Shown here piece by piece: positions 8,242-17,404 of a DNA stretch of 39,591 nucleotides. A program made the translations under genes and the position numbers. The stretch lies in assembly GCA_016177925.1 (NCBI GenBank), contig JACOUH010000026.1, forward strand, positions 1 through 39,591, given 5' to 3'. Under the pieces are notes generated by a model. It did not search any database, was not told the origin of the DNA, and worked only from the letters and a program-made list of their open reading frames with translations. Within the stretch, counting starts at the first letter, position 1. Each line of letters begins with the position of its first letter. The DNA comes from Planctomycetota bacterium. Lineage in GTDB: Bacteria > Planctomycetota > Planctomycetia > Gemmatales > Gemmataceae.

Positions 8242-8570
8242 ACGAGCCTATCTCCAATCCTTCGCCCGTCGCCCGCTCGCCACATTCGGGAGGGGCGCGC
8301 CCCGGCGCGGGCGATGGACACCCCCGGCGCGGCCTGCTATCGTGAGGGCGGTCGGGCTTCATGACCTCGATGTCTGACACGCCCTCGACGGGGGAGTGGC
8401 GCTCAAGGCATTCCTGCGCTAGCGCAGGGCTTTCTCCGCTCAAGATCATCGCCTGGATTCAGGGGCGGAGGGACTCCCCTGCCACGTGCAGCGTCGACGT
8501 GACTGAAGGCAAGAAGTAGGGTGGTTCAAGCCTCGCTAAGCCCCACCCACTCGAGAGCGAAAGGACCATC
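8242..8570. other. intergenic region between prs and the kinase gene
   Basis: 329 bases with no gene I can support. It contains a perfect 16-bp palindrome at 8413-8428 and several GC-rich runs around 8290-8335. No convincing promoter hexamers or intrinsic terminator with a T-run was seen. Confidence 0.6.
8413..8428. repeat. perfect 16-bp palindrome
   Basis: CCTGCGCTAGCGCAGG is its own reverse complement with no loop. It lies about 140 nt upstream of the kinase start codon. Without a spacer it makes a poor RNA hairpin, so a dimeric DNA-binding site or a remnant of a palindromic repeat is more likely than a terminator. Confidence 0.7.
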
Positions 8571-11231
8571 ATGACGATCAGCGCCCCCGTCCTGCTCGAA
8601 ACGCTGCGCGAGTACCGCTTGCTTGACGAGGAGCAGATCGACCAGCTCGTCCTGGAAGTGCGGGCGCACGGCTTCGACGCCGAGTCGCTGGCGGGCGAGT
8701 TGTGCCGGCGCAGGCTGCTGACGTACTTCCAATCCTCCCAGCTGCTGGCCGGCAAGGGCGCTGACCTTGTCCTGGGGGCCAACTACGTCCTGCTCGACAA
8801 GCTGGGCGAGGGCGGCATGGGGGCGGTCTACAGGGCGCGGCACCGCATCACGCGCGGCGAGCGGGCGGTCAAACTGATCCGCTCCGAGTACCTGACGAGC
8901 AAGGACTCGGTCCAGCGTTTCTTCCAGGAGGCCCAGGCGGCGGAGAAGCTGAGCCACCCCAATATCATCCGGGCCTACGACGCCGGCGAGGACAGGGGCC
9001 GCTGTTACTTCGTCATGGAGTATGTCGAGGGCGAGGACCTGTCGGAGGTCCTCCGCCAGCGCGGCCCGCTGCCGGTCGGCGAGGCGTGCGAGTACGTGCG
9101 GCAGGCGGCAATGGGCCTGCAACATGCCTACGAGCGCGGCCTCGTGCATCGAGACATCAAGCCGTCGAATTTGCTGCTGTCGCGTGCCGAGGGGCTGATC
9201 AAGATCCTCGACCTGGGGTTGGCGCGACTGCGCGAGTCACCGCTGCAGGGGGCGGACGAGGCGAACCCGCTGACGCCGATGGGTGTGATGATGGGCACGC
9301 CGGACTTCATGGCCCCGGAGCAGGCGGAAGATTCGCGCGCCGTCGACATCCGAGCCGACCTCTACGCCCTGGGTGGAACGCTCTACCAGCTGCTCAGCGG
9401 CAGTGTGCCGTTCCCAGGCGGGACGCTGGTCCAGAAGCTGCAGCGCCACTTTCACGAGATCCCGATCCCGCTGACGCGCTGGCGTCCGGACGTGCCGGAG
9501 CCCCTGTCGGCGGTGGTCGCGCGGATGATGGCGAAGCGGCCGGATCAGCGCTACCAGACACCAGCCGAGGTGGCCGCGGCACTGAAGCCGTTCTCCTCGA
9601 GCGTCCTGCCGTCGCTGGCGCCGCCGACACACCCCAAACCGGGCCCTGCCCATGAAGCGACGCCTCCCTTCCCCCCGCGCGGGGGATCGGAAGCAGACGG
9701 CTCGCAGACCATGCGCAACCTGAGCGGCGAGGTGTTCTCGCTGCCGGGGGTGCAAGCCGAGGCAACGGAGCGGATCGGTCAGAGAGACGCCGCGGGGCCG
9801 CGGCCGGAGCGCCCCTCGCGACGCCGGCTCGTGCTGACGGTGACGCTGGTGGCCGCGGTCCTCGTTCCGCCGCTGGTCTGGTGGTTGGTGAGCCTGGGAT
9901 CAGGGTCTGGCGCAGACGAAGGCGATGGAGGAGAAAGCCCGGAGAAGAACAGCAGGACGGTGAAGACGCAGCCCGACGGGCAAGATGGCGACACGGGCAA
10001 GAAGCCGTCGAAAGACAAACAACGCCCGCCCGATCGGATCAACCCCTTGCCCGTCAAGCGTGGAGAGACGAAGGGTGCGCGACCGAGCAGCGAGCCGATG
10101 GCGAAGAGCAAGTCCAGCATGCTGGCGGCGGACGCGGGCACGGGCAAGGGCTGGGAGCGGAAACCGGAAGAGATTTGCCAACTTGGCAATGGGGAGGTTG
10201 AGCGCGTCGTGTTCTCCGCGAACGGCTCTCGAGCCGCCGTTCGCCGTCCGTCGCAGATCGAGCTGTATGCGCTGGGGGGGCAATCGCGGCGTGAGATTCT
10301 CTCCCCGGATGAAGTTGCCCGCGACCTGGTCCAACTCGACCCAGTGCTCGGTGAGCTAACCCTGACTCCCGACGGCACACGCGGCACCTTTGCCGCCACC
10401 GGCAGGACGACCGCCAAGGTGCGTGGCACGAAGCAGTTCGGCAAGTCCTTCGATGTCCTGATCGAGTGGGGGCCTCCGCCCCGCGTCTTTGTCGGCTCCC
10501 TCGCCTTCGCGATTCGTGAAGTCCAGGGGGAAAAAATGCTAGAGCCCTCGACGCGGTGCCTGGCGTACACGGGGGACGGCAAGTTCTTGCTGGACGGGGC
10601 GGCCAAGGAGTTTCGCCTATGGCGCATCAAGCCGGGCCAGCCCTTCACGGACTCTTTTGCCAAATATACTTTGACGGACTCGTCGGTGGCGATCGCTGGC
10701 GCCCCCGGCGGTCAGTATGCCGCGGTCGGCCTGGCCGACAGTTCCATCCGGCTGTTCCGTCTCGATGCCGCCGAGGACATCGAGCCATCGGTGCTGAAAG
10801 GCCAGGTCAGGGACGTGCGCTGCGTCGCGTTTCTGGGCGACCGGCAGCTCGTCAGCGGCGACTCCGAGGGGGCGGTCGCGCTGTGGCGCTTTCCCGAACA
10901 GCCCAAGCCGGCAGCGACCATCGCCCCGCTAGCGAAGCTGACCGGCTGGTACAAGGACGTAATCCGATGTGTGGTGGGAGCGCCGGACGGGGAGCACTTC
11001 GCCACCGGCGGCCGGGACGGGTTCGTGTGCCTGGGCCAGTTCGGGGAAAAGCAACCGCTCTGGCGGTTGAAGTGTGAGGACGAGGTGCAGGCGGTCGCCT
11101 TCTCGGCGGACGGGGGTTCCCTGTTCTACGCCACGAAGAGGCGGATCGATCGCATCCCCCTGCGCGCTGACACGGGCAAAGCCAAATCCCGCCCTGCTGC
11201 AAAAGAACCGCCGGGCAACGGCAAGGCCTGA
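8571..11231 (+). CDS. membrane Ser/Thr protein kinase with C-terminal WD40-like propeller
   Basis: 886 residues. Residues 1-70 are a helical module ending in TYFQSSQLLAGKG, a pattern I associate with planctomycete kinases. The Hanks-type kinase domain (about 72-345) is complete: glycine loop GEGGMGAVY, Lys101 in RAVKLI, HRDIKPSN with catalytic Asp195, DLG (Asp214) in place of DFG, and MAPEQ. A proline-rich linker leads to one transmembrane helix at about 418-440 (LVLTVTLVAAVLVPPLVWWL). The C-terminal half (about 530-870) has weak WD40-like repeats (VAFLGDRQLVSGDSEGAVAL) and a basic tail. The layout suggests an inside kinase and an outside sensing propeller. It ends 12 nt before hrpB, so the two may share a transcript. 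Confidence 0.95.
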   Translation: MTISAPVLLETLREYRLLDEEQIDQLVLEVRAHGFDAESLAGELCRRRLLTYFQSSQLLAGKGADLVLGANYVLLDKLGEGGMGAVYRARHRITRGERAVKLIRSEYLTSKDSVQRFFQEAQAAEKLSHPNIIRAYDAGEDRGRCYFVMEYVEGEDLSEVLRQRGPLPVGEACEYVRQAAMGLQHAYERGLVHRDIKPSNLLLSRAEGLIKILDLGLARLRESPLQGADEANPLTPMGVMMGTPDFMAPEQAEDSRAVDIRADLYALGGTLYQLLSGSVPFPGGTLVQKLQRHFHEIPIPLTRWRPDVPEPLSAVVARMMAKRPDQRYQTPAEVAAALKPFSSSVLPSLAPPTHPKPGPAHEATPPFPPRGGSEADGSQTMRNLSGEVFSLPGVQAEATERIGQRDAAGPRPERPSRRRLVLTVTLVAAVLVPPLVWWLVSLGSGSGADEGDGGESPEKNSRTVKTQPDGQDGDTGKKPSKDKQRPPDRINPLPVKRGETKGARPSSEPMAKSKSSMLAADAGTGKGWERKPEEICQLGNGEVERVVFSANGSRAAVRRPSQIELYALGGQSRREILSPDEVARDLVQLDPVLGELTLTPDGTRGTFAATGRTTAKVRGTKQFGKSFDVLIEWGPPPRVFVGSLAFAIREVQGEKMLEPSTRCLAYTGDGKFLLDGAAKEFRLWRIKPGQPFTDSFAKYTLTDSSVAIAGAPGGQYAAVGLADSSIRLFRLDAAEDIEPSVLKGQVRDVRCVAFLGDRQLVSGDSEGAVALWRFPEQPKPAATIAPLAKLTGWYKDVIRCVVGAPDGEHFATGGRDGFVCLGQFGEKQPLWRLKCEDEVQAVAFSADGGSLFYATKRRIDRIPLRADTGKAKSRPAAKEPPGNGKA

Positions 11232-11243
11232 TCGAGGACCGCT

Positions 11244-13574
11244 GTGACCTTGGCCCCCCTGCCGATCGATCCTGTCCTCCCCGAGTTGATTGACGCTCTG
11301 CGCAAACAGCCGTGTGCTGTCCTCCGCGCTCCGACCGGCGCCGGCAAGACGACCCGCGTGCCGCCAGCCCTCCTCGACGCGGGCCTGGCGGGACAGGGAC
11401 GCATTCTCCTCCTCGAGCCGCGCCGCCTGGCCGCCCGCGCTGCCGCCCGGCGCATGGCGTCGGAACGCGGCGGGCGCCTCGGCGATGAGGTCGGCTATCA
11501 CGTCCGCTTCGACCGCGTCTGTGGCCGGCACACGCGCATCCTTGCCGTTACGCCTGGCATCCTCCTGCGTCTGCTCCACGATGACCCCTTCCTTGAATCG
11601 GCTGGTATCGTCCTCTTCGACGAGTTCCACGAGCGCAGTCTCGACAACGACCTCGCCCTCGGCATCGTCCGCCTCGTGCAGCAGACCGTCCGGCCCGACC
11701 TGCGCCTCGTCGTGATGTCCGCAACGCTTGCGGTCGAGACGGTGTCGGCCTACCTTGGCGGCTGTCCCATCATCGTCAGCGACGGCCGGCTGTTTCCCGT
11801 CGAGATCCTCCACGAGCCACGCCCGCTGTACCGCGGTGTGGCAAGCGCCGTCGAGGGACTCCTCGACCGGACTGCGGGCGATCTCCTCGTCTTCCTCCCC
11901 GGTTTGACGGAGATCCGCGAGGTCGCACATGATCTCGAATTTCTCGCCCGGGAGCGCGATCTCGCCGTGATGCCGCTGCACGGTGACCTGCCGCCCGAGC
12001 AGCAAGACGCGGCCCTGCTGCCGCAGCCACGACGCAAGATTGTCCTGGCGACGAACGTAGCGGAGACATCCGTTACCGTTGAGGGAGTGACCGGTGTCGT
12101 CGACACGGGCGTGGCGCGGACGCTCGTCTTCGACCCAGGCGTCGGCCTCGATCGGCTGCGGCTGACGCCGATCTCGCGTGCCTCGGCCGACCAGCGCGCC
12201 GGCCGCGCCGGGCGGACTCAGCCCGGTGTCTGCGTTCGCCTCTGGAGCACCTCGGCCCATCGGGCTCGCCCGGAACAGACCGAGCCGGAAATCCGCCGTG
12301 TCGACCTCGCCGGGGCCGTGCTTCAGCTCCTTTGTCTGGGAGAGACCGACGTCCTGCATTTTCCCTGGCTGGAGGCGCCGCGTGAATCGACGGTGGAGCA
12401 GGCCCTGGCGCTGCTGCGGCGGCTGGGGGCAGTCGAGCCGAGCGGCGTGACGGAGCTGGGACACACCCTTGCCCGCCTGCCGGTCCATCCCCGGCTGGGC
12501 CGGCTGCTGATCGAGGGACAGCGCTGGGGACAGCCGGAGCGCGTGACGCTGGCCGCGGCGCTACTGTCGGAGCGCGACCCGTTCCGGCGATCGTTGGAGC
12601 AGTCCGCAGGCACGCAAGCTCGGCAGCACGCCACCTCGTCGGACGTCCTTGATCGCGTCGAGGCGTTGGAGGAGTACGAGCGCGACGGGCGGACCGCGAC
12701 GCCCCTGGGGGCGCTCCACCGCGGCGCCGCTCGCTTCATCCTGCGGGCGCGCGACCAGCTTCTCCGCTCACTACGGCAAGAGACGCGGCGGGCGGCGCTG
12801 CCGGAACAATCGGCCGCCCAGCGTGACTGGCTCCCGGTCGATCAGGTGAGCAGCGCCATCGAGGTCTTCTTCGACGCCGAGGCGGAGCGCGTCTCGGCGC
12901 GGAAGCGTCTCCGCTTCGAGGACCTGGTTCTGGAGGAGGCGCCGGCGTCGCTTCCCGAGGACGAGGAGGTCGCTCGCGTCCTGGCGAAGGCGGCCTCCAA
13001 GCGCCTCGAGCACGTGCTGCCCGCGGACGATTCACCCGCGGCGAGCTTTCTGATGCGCGTTCGCTGCCTGCGCCAGTGGATGCCGGAGTTGGAACTTCCC
13101 GCGTTCGAGGAAGCAGAACTACGCGAGGTGCTGACATGGCTCTGTCACGGGTGCCGCTCCTTCGACGAGCTGCGGAAGGCCGACTGGCTTCAGGCGCTGC
13201 AAGGACGACTGACCCGCATGCAGCAGCAGGCGATCGAGCGGGAGGCACCGGAGCGGTTACCTGTGCCGAGCGGCAGTCGCATAGCCCTGCGCTACGAGGT
13301 CGGGCGACCGCCGATCCTGGCGGTACGGATTCAGGAGGTATTCGGGCTGGGTGAGACACCGCGGATCGCGGGGGGGCGCGTGCGCGTCTTGCTGCACCTG
13401 CTGGCGCCAAACTATCGGCCGCAGCAGGTGACCGAGGACCTGGCGAGTTTCTGGGCGAACACCTATCCGCAAGTGCGAAAGGAACTGCGGGCTCGCTACC
13501 CGAAGCACGCCTGGCCCGAAGACCCGGTGTCGGCCGTCCCCGAACGCCACCCGCGCCGCAAGCGAACGGAGTGA
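11244..13574 (+). CDS. hrpB: ATP-dependent helicase HrpB
   Basis: 776 residues, slightly shorter than the typical 800-plus of HrpB. DExH-box RNA-helicase-like protein of unknown in vivo role. Visible motifs: Walker A APTGAGKTT (29-37), LEPRRLAARAAARRM (motif Ia), DEFH (126-129), SAT in VVMSATLAVE, TNVAETSVT (motif V), and QRAGRAGRTQPG (motif VI). The C-terminal HrpB-specific domain is clear from ALRYEVGRPPILAVRIQEVF to the LLAPNYRPQQVTEDLASFW and YPKHAWPEDP ending. The GTG start at 11244 has a GAGGA element 7 nt before it and begins just after the kinase stop codon. No frameshift or missing motif was found. Confidence 0.96.
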   Translation: MTLAPLPIDPVLPELIDALRKQPCAVLRAPTGAGKTTRVPPALLDAGLAGQGRILLLEPRRLAARAAARRMASERGGRLGDEVGYHVRFDRVCGRHTRILAVTPGILLRLLHDDPFLESAGIVLFDEFHERSLDNDLALGIVRLVQQTVRPDLRLVVMSATLAVETVSAYLGGCPIIVSDGRLFPVEILHEPRPLYRGVASAVEGLLDRTAGDLLVFLPGLTEIREVAHDLEFLARERDLAVMPLHGDLPPEQQDAALLPQPRRKIVLATNVAETSVTVEGVTGVVDTGVARTLVFDPGVGLDRLRLTPISRASADQRAGRAGRTQPGVCVRLWSTSAHRARPEQTEPEIRRVDLAGAVLQLLCLGETDVLHFPWLEAPRESTVEQALALLRRLGAVEPSGVTELGHTLARLPVHPRLGRLLIEGQRWGQPERVTLAAALLSERDPFRRSLEQSAGTQARQHATSSDVLDRVEALEEYERDGRTATPLGALHRGAARFILRARDQLLRSLRQETRRAALPEQSAAQRDWLPVDQVSSAIEVFFDAEAERVSARKRLRFEDLVLEEAPASLPEDEEVARVLAKAASKRLEHVLPADDSPAASFLMRVRCLRQWMPELELPAFEEAELREVLTWLCHGCRSFDELRKADWLQALQGRLTRMQQQAIEREAPERLPVPSGSRIALRYEVGRPPILAVRIQEVFGLGETPRIAGGRVRVLLHLLAPNYRPQQVTEDLASFWANTYPQVRKELRARYPKHAWPEDPVSAVPERHPRRKRTE

Positions 13575-13580
13575 AAACGC

Positions 13581-13910
13581 TCAGAGGTATTCCTCGCGCA
13601 CTGGCGTGAAGATGTCGAGGGCGCGGGTCGGCTGGTCGAGCGTGATGACCTTGTGCCGCACGCCTCCCGGAATGCACCAGACGTCGCCGGCCTGTAAGGT
13701 CTTCTGCTCGTCGCCGACGATGAAGATCGCTTTTCCTTCCAACAGCATGCCGACCTGGTCGTGCGGGTGAGCGTGTTCCTCGACCACGGCGTGCGGCTCC
13801 AGATCGACGACGGACACCATCAGGCGGTCGGTGGCGCAGGTGCGAATGTGGACGCCGGGAAAGATGGTATGACGGGCGCACTCGTCGGGGGTCGGAAAGA
13901 ATCGGCTCAC
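13581..13910 (-). CDS. small cupin-domain protein
   Basis: 109 residues, a single conserved beta-barrel cupin. The first motif has EEHAHPHDQVGMLLEG (metal-binding His residues and a Glu/Gln), and the second is LQAGDVWCIPGGVRHKV. Single-domain cupins bind a metal or small ligand and may act as enzymes or ligand sensors; the substrate cannot be inferred. The GTG start at 13910 has GAGGGA about 8 nt upstream. Its stop codon lies only 6 nt from the hrpB stop on the opposite strand, so the two genes converge tightly with no room for separate terminators. Confidence 0.88.
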   Translation of the reverse strand: MSRFFPTPDECARHTIFPGVHIRTCATDRLMVSVVDLEPHAVVEEHAHPHDQVGMLLEGKAIFIVGDEQKTLQAGDVWCIPGGVRHKVITLDQPTRALDIFTPVREEYL

Positions 13911-14061
13911 CGCTGTTCCCTCACCGTTCCCGGAACCTGTTTTCCTCAGCGGGCACGCCCAGACAGCAGCATCTGGCCGGCCTCGCGGGCGGCGGCGGTG
14001 CCGGTTCCGCTTCTTCTTCTTTATCGGACGTCCGGCCCGGCGAATTCAAGGTTACGATTGT

Positions 14062-14123
14062 GGCGAGCGGGGGGCGTGAGCCCCCTGACGACTTTATCAG
14101 GGGGCTCACGCCCCCCGCTCGCC
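14062..14123. repeat. perfect 27-bp inverted repeat with 8-nt loop
   Basis: Arms 14062-14088 and 14097-14123 are exact reverse complements, with GGCGAGCGG at the outer end and a GGGGGGCGTGAGCCCCC core that is itself nearly palindromic. The loop is CGACTTTA. It lies between the end of the coiled-coil gene and the start of the cupin gene, both on the minus strand. Six A residues follow the right arm on the plus strand, so there is no T-run in the minus-strand direction. Related copies occur at 36594-36670 and, by the core, in 17405-17894. Confidence 0.9.
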
Positions 14124-14136
14124 AAAAAACTGAAGG

Positions 14137-15309
14137 TCAGGCGGAGGTGGCTCCCGGCACCGCGATTGAACGGACACGCCCATTGCCGGGACCGAAGCAG
14201 CGCCCGATGAGTTGTTCGCGCTTCTCTTCCAACTCGCGGCGCTGGCGAAGCAGTTCCTGTTCGCTCCGTTGCACTTCCTGCTGGATCTGGGCGTCGAGCC
14301 GGTCCAGTTCGGCGGACCGCCGCTCAAGGGCCGCCTCGGCGCTTTCTAGGGCCAGACAGCGCTGCTCCATCTGCCCGCGCCGTGCCTCCCAGGCGGCCTC
14401 CTCCTCCTGCCATCTCCGCCGGCAGGCTTCCAGCGCCTCCTCGAGGTGGACAAGGCCCTTGCGCGCCTCCTCCGCCGCCGCCTGCATCCGCTTCGCCTCG
14501 ATGGCGCTCGCCTCGAGGCGCTCCTGCTGGGCGAGCGTCTGCTGGCGCAGTGAGTCGAGGTTGCGCTGGGCGATTTCCTTGTCCAGCACGCCCTGGAGTA
14601 ACTGGACCTCGGTGCGGTCGCGGGCCAGCGTTATCTCGACCCGTTCGATGGCCTGTTGGCGCTGTTCGAGTTGCTCGCGCTCAGCCTGGAGGGCCTGCTG
14701 CTGTTCGCGGAGGACAGCAGCGTCGTCGGCTTGCTTCTGCCGCACCTCACCGGCGGCCTCCAGCAGGCGAACCGCCTCGGTCTTCTTGTGATCGAGTTCC
14801 TTCTCCTGGGCGGCCAGTTCCTGGCGGTACTGGAGCAGGTCGTGGCGGGCGCGGTCGAGCCGCTGCTCCTCGACGGCTAACTGCTTCTCCCCTTCGATGA
14901 GGTACTTCTCGCGTGACTCCAGAGCGGCGGTCTGGCCGGTGAGGATTTTCATCTGCCGGTTCAGTTCTTGCTGCCGCAGCAAGCACGCCTCGTTGAACTC
15001 GTTCTGCCGGCGGAGGATCTCCTGACGCTGGTTCTCCAGCAGCACCTGCTGCTGGCGGATGGCCTGGAACTGACGGCGCGTGAACTCCGTCAGGCTCAGC
15101 CGCTCATCAGAGAGCCACTCTTCTTCGACCTGGGAGCCCTCTCCCGGGCAGGGGACCGTGTCTGTCCCCGCCGTGGCCTCGGTGGACGCGACAAGCCCAG
15201 CAATCGGTGGAGCAGGCGCGGTGCCGCCGGAGCGCACCCGCTGGACCCGCGTGAACAAGGCATCCAGTGCCTCACTTCCGGGCAACCGACTGTCTCTCGG
15301 CGCGGCCAT
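14137..15309 (-). CDS. long coiled-coil protein of unknown function
   Basis: 390 residues. Start: the ATG at 15309 (MAAPRDSRLPGSEALDALF) has GGGAG 9 nt upstream; an ATG at 15318 would abut that site. Residues about 70-370 are almost unbroken heptad-rich, Glu/Gln/Arg/Leu-dominated coiled coil (for example RQQQVLLENQRQEILRRQNE and LAAQEKELDHKK), with a short disordered N-terminal part rich in Ala/Pro/Thr and a short C-terminal tail. There is no signal peptide, membrane segment or catalytic motif. Similarity to SMC or myosin-type proteins would be compositional only. Possible roles are cytoskeletal or scaffolding, but nothing in the neighbourhood specifies one. It is divergent from the PQQ-propeller gene across a 424-base gap. 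Confidence 0.8.
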   Translation of the reverse strand: MAAPRDSRLPGSEALDALFTRVQRVRSGGTAPAPPIAGLVASTEATAGTDTVPCPGEGSQVEEEWLSDERLSLTEFTRRQFQAIRQQQVLLENQRQEILRRQNEFNEACLLRQQELNRQMKILTGQTAALESREKYLIEGEKQLAVEEQRLDRARHDLLQYRQELAAQEKELDHKKTEAVRLLEAAGEVRQKQADDAAVLREQQQALQAEREQLEQRQQAIERVEITLARDRTEVQLLQGVLDKEIAQRNLDSLRQQTLAQQERLEASAIEAKRMQAAAEEARKGLVHLEEALEACRRRWQEEEAAWEARRGQMEQRCLALESAEAALERRSAELDRLDAQIQQEVQRSEQELLRQRRELEEKREQLIGRCFGPGNGRVRSIAVPGATSA

Positions 15310-15733
15310 GGTCGACATCTCCCGCAGAATCCTTTGCACCCCTGCTTCTGGGCAGGGGAGAACGGTCCCAATCCAAAGGGGAAGGGTCCGAAACGCTGGC
15401 CGGCAAGAGGCGGCCCGGCCTCGCAACGGCGCCGTCGCCGGCCGACAGGACGTTCCCGACGGCATCGGACGCGTGCTGCATGACGGGTGCATCCGAAACT
15501 GCTCGGCGAAGTTCATCGACCCGAGCGAGCGCAGACGCTGTTCAACCAGTATCTTGAAAAGCGGCCGCTGTCAAACGGGTCAGAGCGTTCCCACCCGGCC
15601 GTCGTTCCAGTAGGATCATCGGAAAGGATAAAGGATGAAGGATGAAGGATGAATAGAAGAGAAGAGAGGTCTTTCTTCCATTCATCCTTCATCCTTCATC
15701 CTTCATCCTTTCTGAATGGGAGACCGTCGTTCG
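15310..15733. other. divergent intergenic region with a heptad-repeat hairpin
   Basis: 424 bases between the coiled-coil gene and the PQQ-propeller gene. The only structure I can support is the GGATGAA-type inverted repeat at 15623-15711. The part adjoining the coiled-coil gene can be read in frame upstream of its start, but there it looks non-coding (many Arg, Pro and Ser). No convincing promoter hexamers seen. Confidence 0.6.
15623..15711. repeat. 32-bp inverted repeat built from GGATGAA heptads
   Basis: Left arm 15623-15654 contains tandem GGATGAA units; right arm 15680-15711 contains the complementary TTCATCC units. The arms match at 31 of 32 positions with a 25-nt purine-rich spacer. 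The right arm ends 22 nt before the chosen PQQ-propeller start codon, so if transcribed it would place a strong hairpin in the leader. Confidence 0.85.
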
Positions 15734-17377
15734 ATGCGCATGCTGCTTCCCGCCCTGGTCTGTTGGCTGCTTGCCTGGTCCTCCCTGCACGGAGACGACA
15801 TCGACAGGACGTACCCGCTCGGCCCCCAGCTGCGCGTCCTGGCCCAGGACGTCGACAGCCCGACCTACCGCGAGTGGGTGCTGAAAAAGATGCTCGCCAC
15901 CGACCTTGCCGCCGAGTGGCAGCGCGAGGCGACGGAGGACAATGCCGAAGCCTTCCTGGCGCAGCACGGCGGCAAGGAGAAGGTCCTCGCCGATGCCGCG
16001 CTGAAGCGAGCCTACGAGCGGCGCCTCCAGATCCGTGAGCGCTTCCGCGACCTGATGCGACAGGGCTTCAAGCGCCACAACGCCGCCGCTCCGTTCGATC
16101 GTGGACAGCAGGCCGAGCCGGCGGGGACGCTCACGAAGGTCCCGGCCGGCCCGAAGGTGGCGATCTCGGCCGTCCTCCCTGCTGCCGACGCCGGGAAGTT
16201 CTGGCCGCGCTTCCGTGGGCCGAGCGGGCAGGGCCTCACCGGCCTGAAGTCCCTGCCAGTCACCTGGTCGAAGGACAGCGACAACATCGTTTGGCGCGTC
16301 CGTGTCCCCGGCCAGGGTAACTCGTCACCGATCACCTGGGCCGATCGCATCTTCTTGACCAGCGCCGGCGAGGGCGGCAAGGATCGCTTCGTCCACTGCC
16401 TGAACAAGGAGGACGGCAAGCTGCTGTGGTCGCGCAGGGTGCCGGAGCGGCCGACCGAGACGGGGGTGCGCGACAAGAACGGCTACGCCTCCGCCACGCC
16501 GGTGACCGATGGCGAGCGCGTGATCGCCTTTCTGGGGACGTGTGGGCTGGTCTGCTACGACTTCAAAGGCAACCTCAAGTGGCAGTACGACGACTTCCGT
16601 GTCGCGACGACCCACGGCACCGGCTCGAGCCCGGTACTGTACAAGGATTCGGTTATCCTGGTGCAGGACCAGAACCGGGCCGCGTCGATCTTCCTCGCAG
16701 TGGACAAGCGGACCGGCAAGCTGCTCTGGAAACAGTCGCGCGACCGGGCCATGACGTGGTCCACCCCGGTTGTGCTGCGCGTCGGCACCCGCGACGAGCT
16801 GATCTTCGCGGGCGCCGAACACGTCAAGGGATACGATCCGAATACTGGCCGGGAGCTGTGGGCCCTGAAGGGCCCGACCTACGAGGTGGTCCCGGCGGTG
16901 GTGTTCGGCGAAGGGTTGATCTACTCGGCGTCGGGTCGCAACGGTCCGACCCTTGCCCTGCGGCCCGGCCGGGGCACCCGCGCGAGCGGGTCGGGCGACG
17001 TGACCGAGACGCACTTGGCGTGGCGGGCAGTGCGCGGCGGGCCGCACGTGCCGGCGCCGATCTACCTCGATGGCCGGCTGTACACGGTCAACGACTTCGG
17101 CATCGCCACCTGTCTCGACGCTGCGACGGGCCGGCTGATGTGGCAAGAGCGCCTCGCCGACCGCTTCTCGGCGTCGCCGATCGAGGCCGGCGGGTTGCTC
17201 TACTTCCCCGCCGAGTCCGGAGTCACGTATGTGCTCAGGGCGGCGGAGCGTTTCGAGGTGGTGGCGCAGAACGACCTGGGGTCGCCGATCCTGGCCTCGC
17301 CCGCGGTGGTCGACGGCAAACTCCTGCTCCGCACGCAGGAAGAGTTGGTCTGCATCGGCCCGAAGCAGAAGCGCTGA
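15734..17377 (+). CDS. secreted PQQ-like beta-propeller protein (BamB-like repeats)
   Basis: 547 residues from ATG 15734. An in-frame ATG at 15716 has no ribosome binding site, whereas GGGAGA lies 11 nt before 15734. The N-terminus (MRMLLPALVCWLLAWSSLHG) is a signal peptide. Residues about 30-125 are helical and charged. The remainder is a PQQ-like propeller: repeated blades ending in GKLLWSRRV, GNLKWQYDDF, GKLLWKQSRD, GRELWALKG and GRLMWQERL, with WPRFRGPSGQG at its entry. Such proteins in planctomycetes are exported and usually lack a demonstrated cofactor. No heme motif is present. The gene is followed directly by the palindromic repeat array. Confidence 0.9.
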   Translation: MRMLLPALVCWLLAWSSLHGDDIDRTYPLGPQLRVLAQDVDSPTYREWVLKKMLATDLAAEWQREATEDNAEAFLAQHGGKEKVLADAALKRAYERRLQIRERFRDLMRQGFKRHNAAAPFDRGQQAEPAGTLTKVPAGPKVAISAVLPAADAGKFWPRFRGPSGQGLTGLKSLPVTWSKDSDNIVWRVRVPGQGNSSPITWADRIFLTSAGEGGKDRFVHCLNKEDGKLLWSRRVPERPTETGVRDKNGYASATPVTDGERVIAFLGTCGLVCYDFKGNLKWQYDDFRVATTHGTGSSPVLYKDSVILVQDQNRAASIFLAVDKRTGKLLWKQSRDRAMTWSTPVVLRVGTRDELIFAGAEHVKGYDPNTGRELWALKGPTYEVVPAVVFGEGLIYSASGRNGPTLALRPGRGTRASGSGDVTETHLAWRAVRGGPHVPAPIYLDGRLYTVNDFGIATCLDAATGRLMWQERLADRFSASPIEAGGLLYFPAESGVTYVLRAAERFEVVAQNDLGSPILASPAVVDGKLLLRTQEELVCIGPKQKR

Positions 17378-17404
17378 CGAGTGCCGCCTCCCCGGAGGGA
17401 CTCT

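Noticed and set aside
10929..12488. 519-codon open frame on the minus strand
   Set aside because: Antisense to the kinase and hrpB genes; no domain features.
14062..14123. Intrinsic terminator of the coiled-coil gene
   Set aside because: In that direction the T-run precedes the hairpin instead of following it; treated as a repeat.
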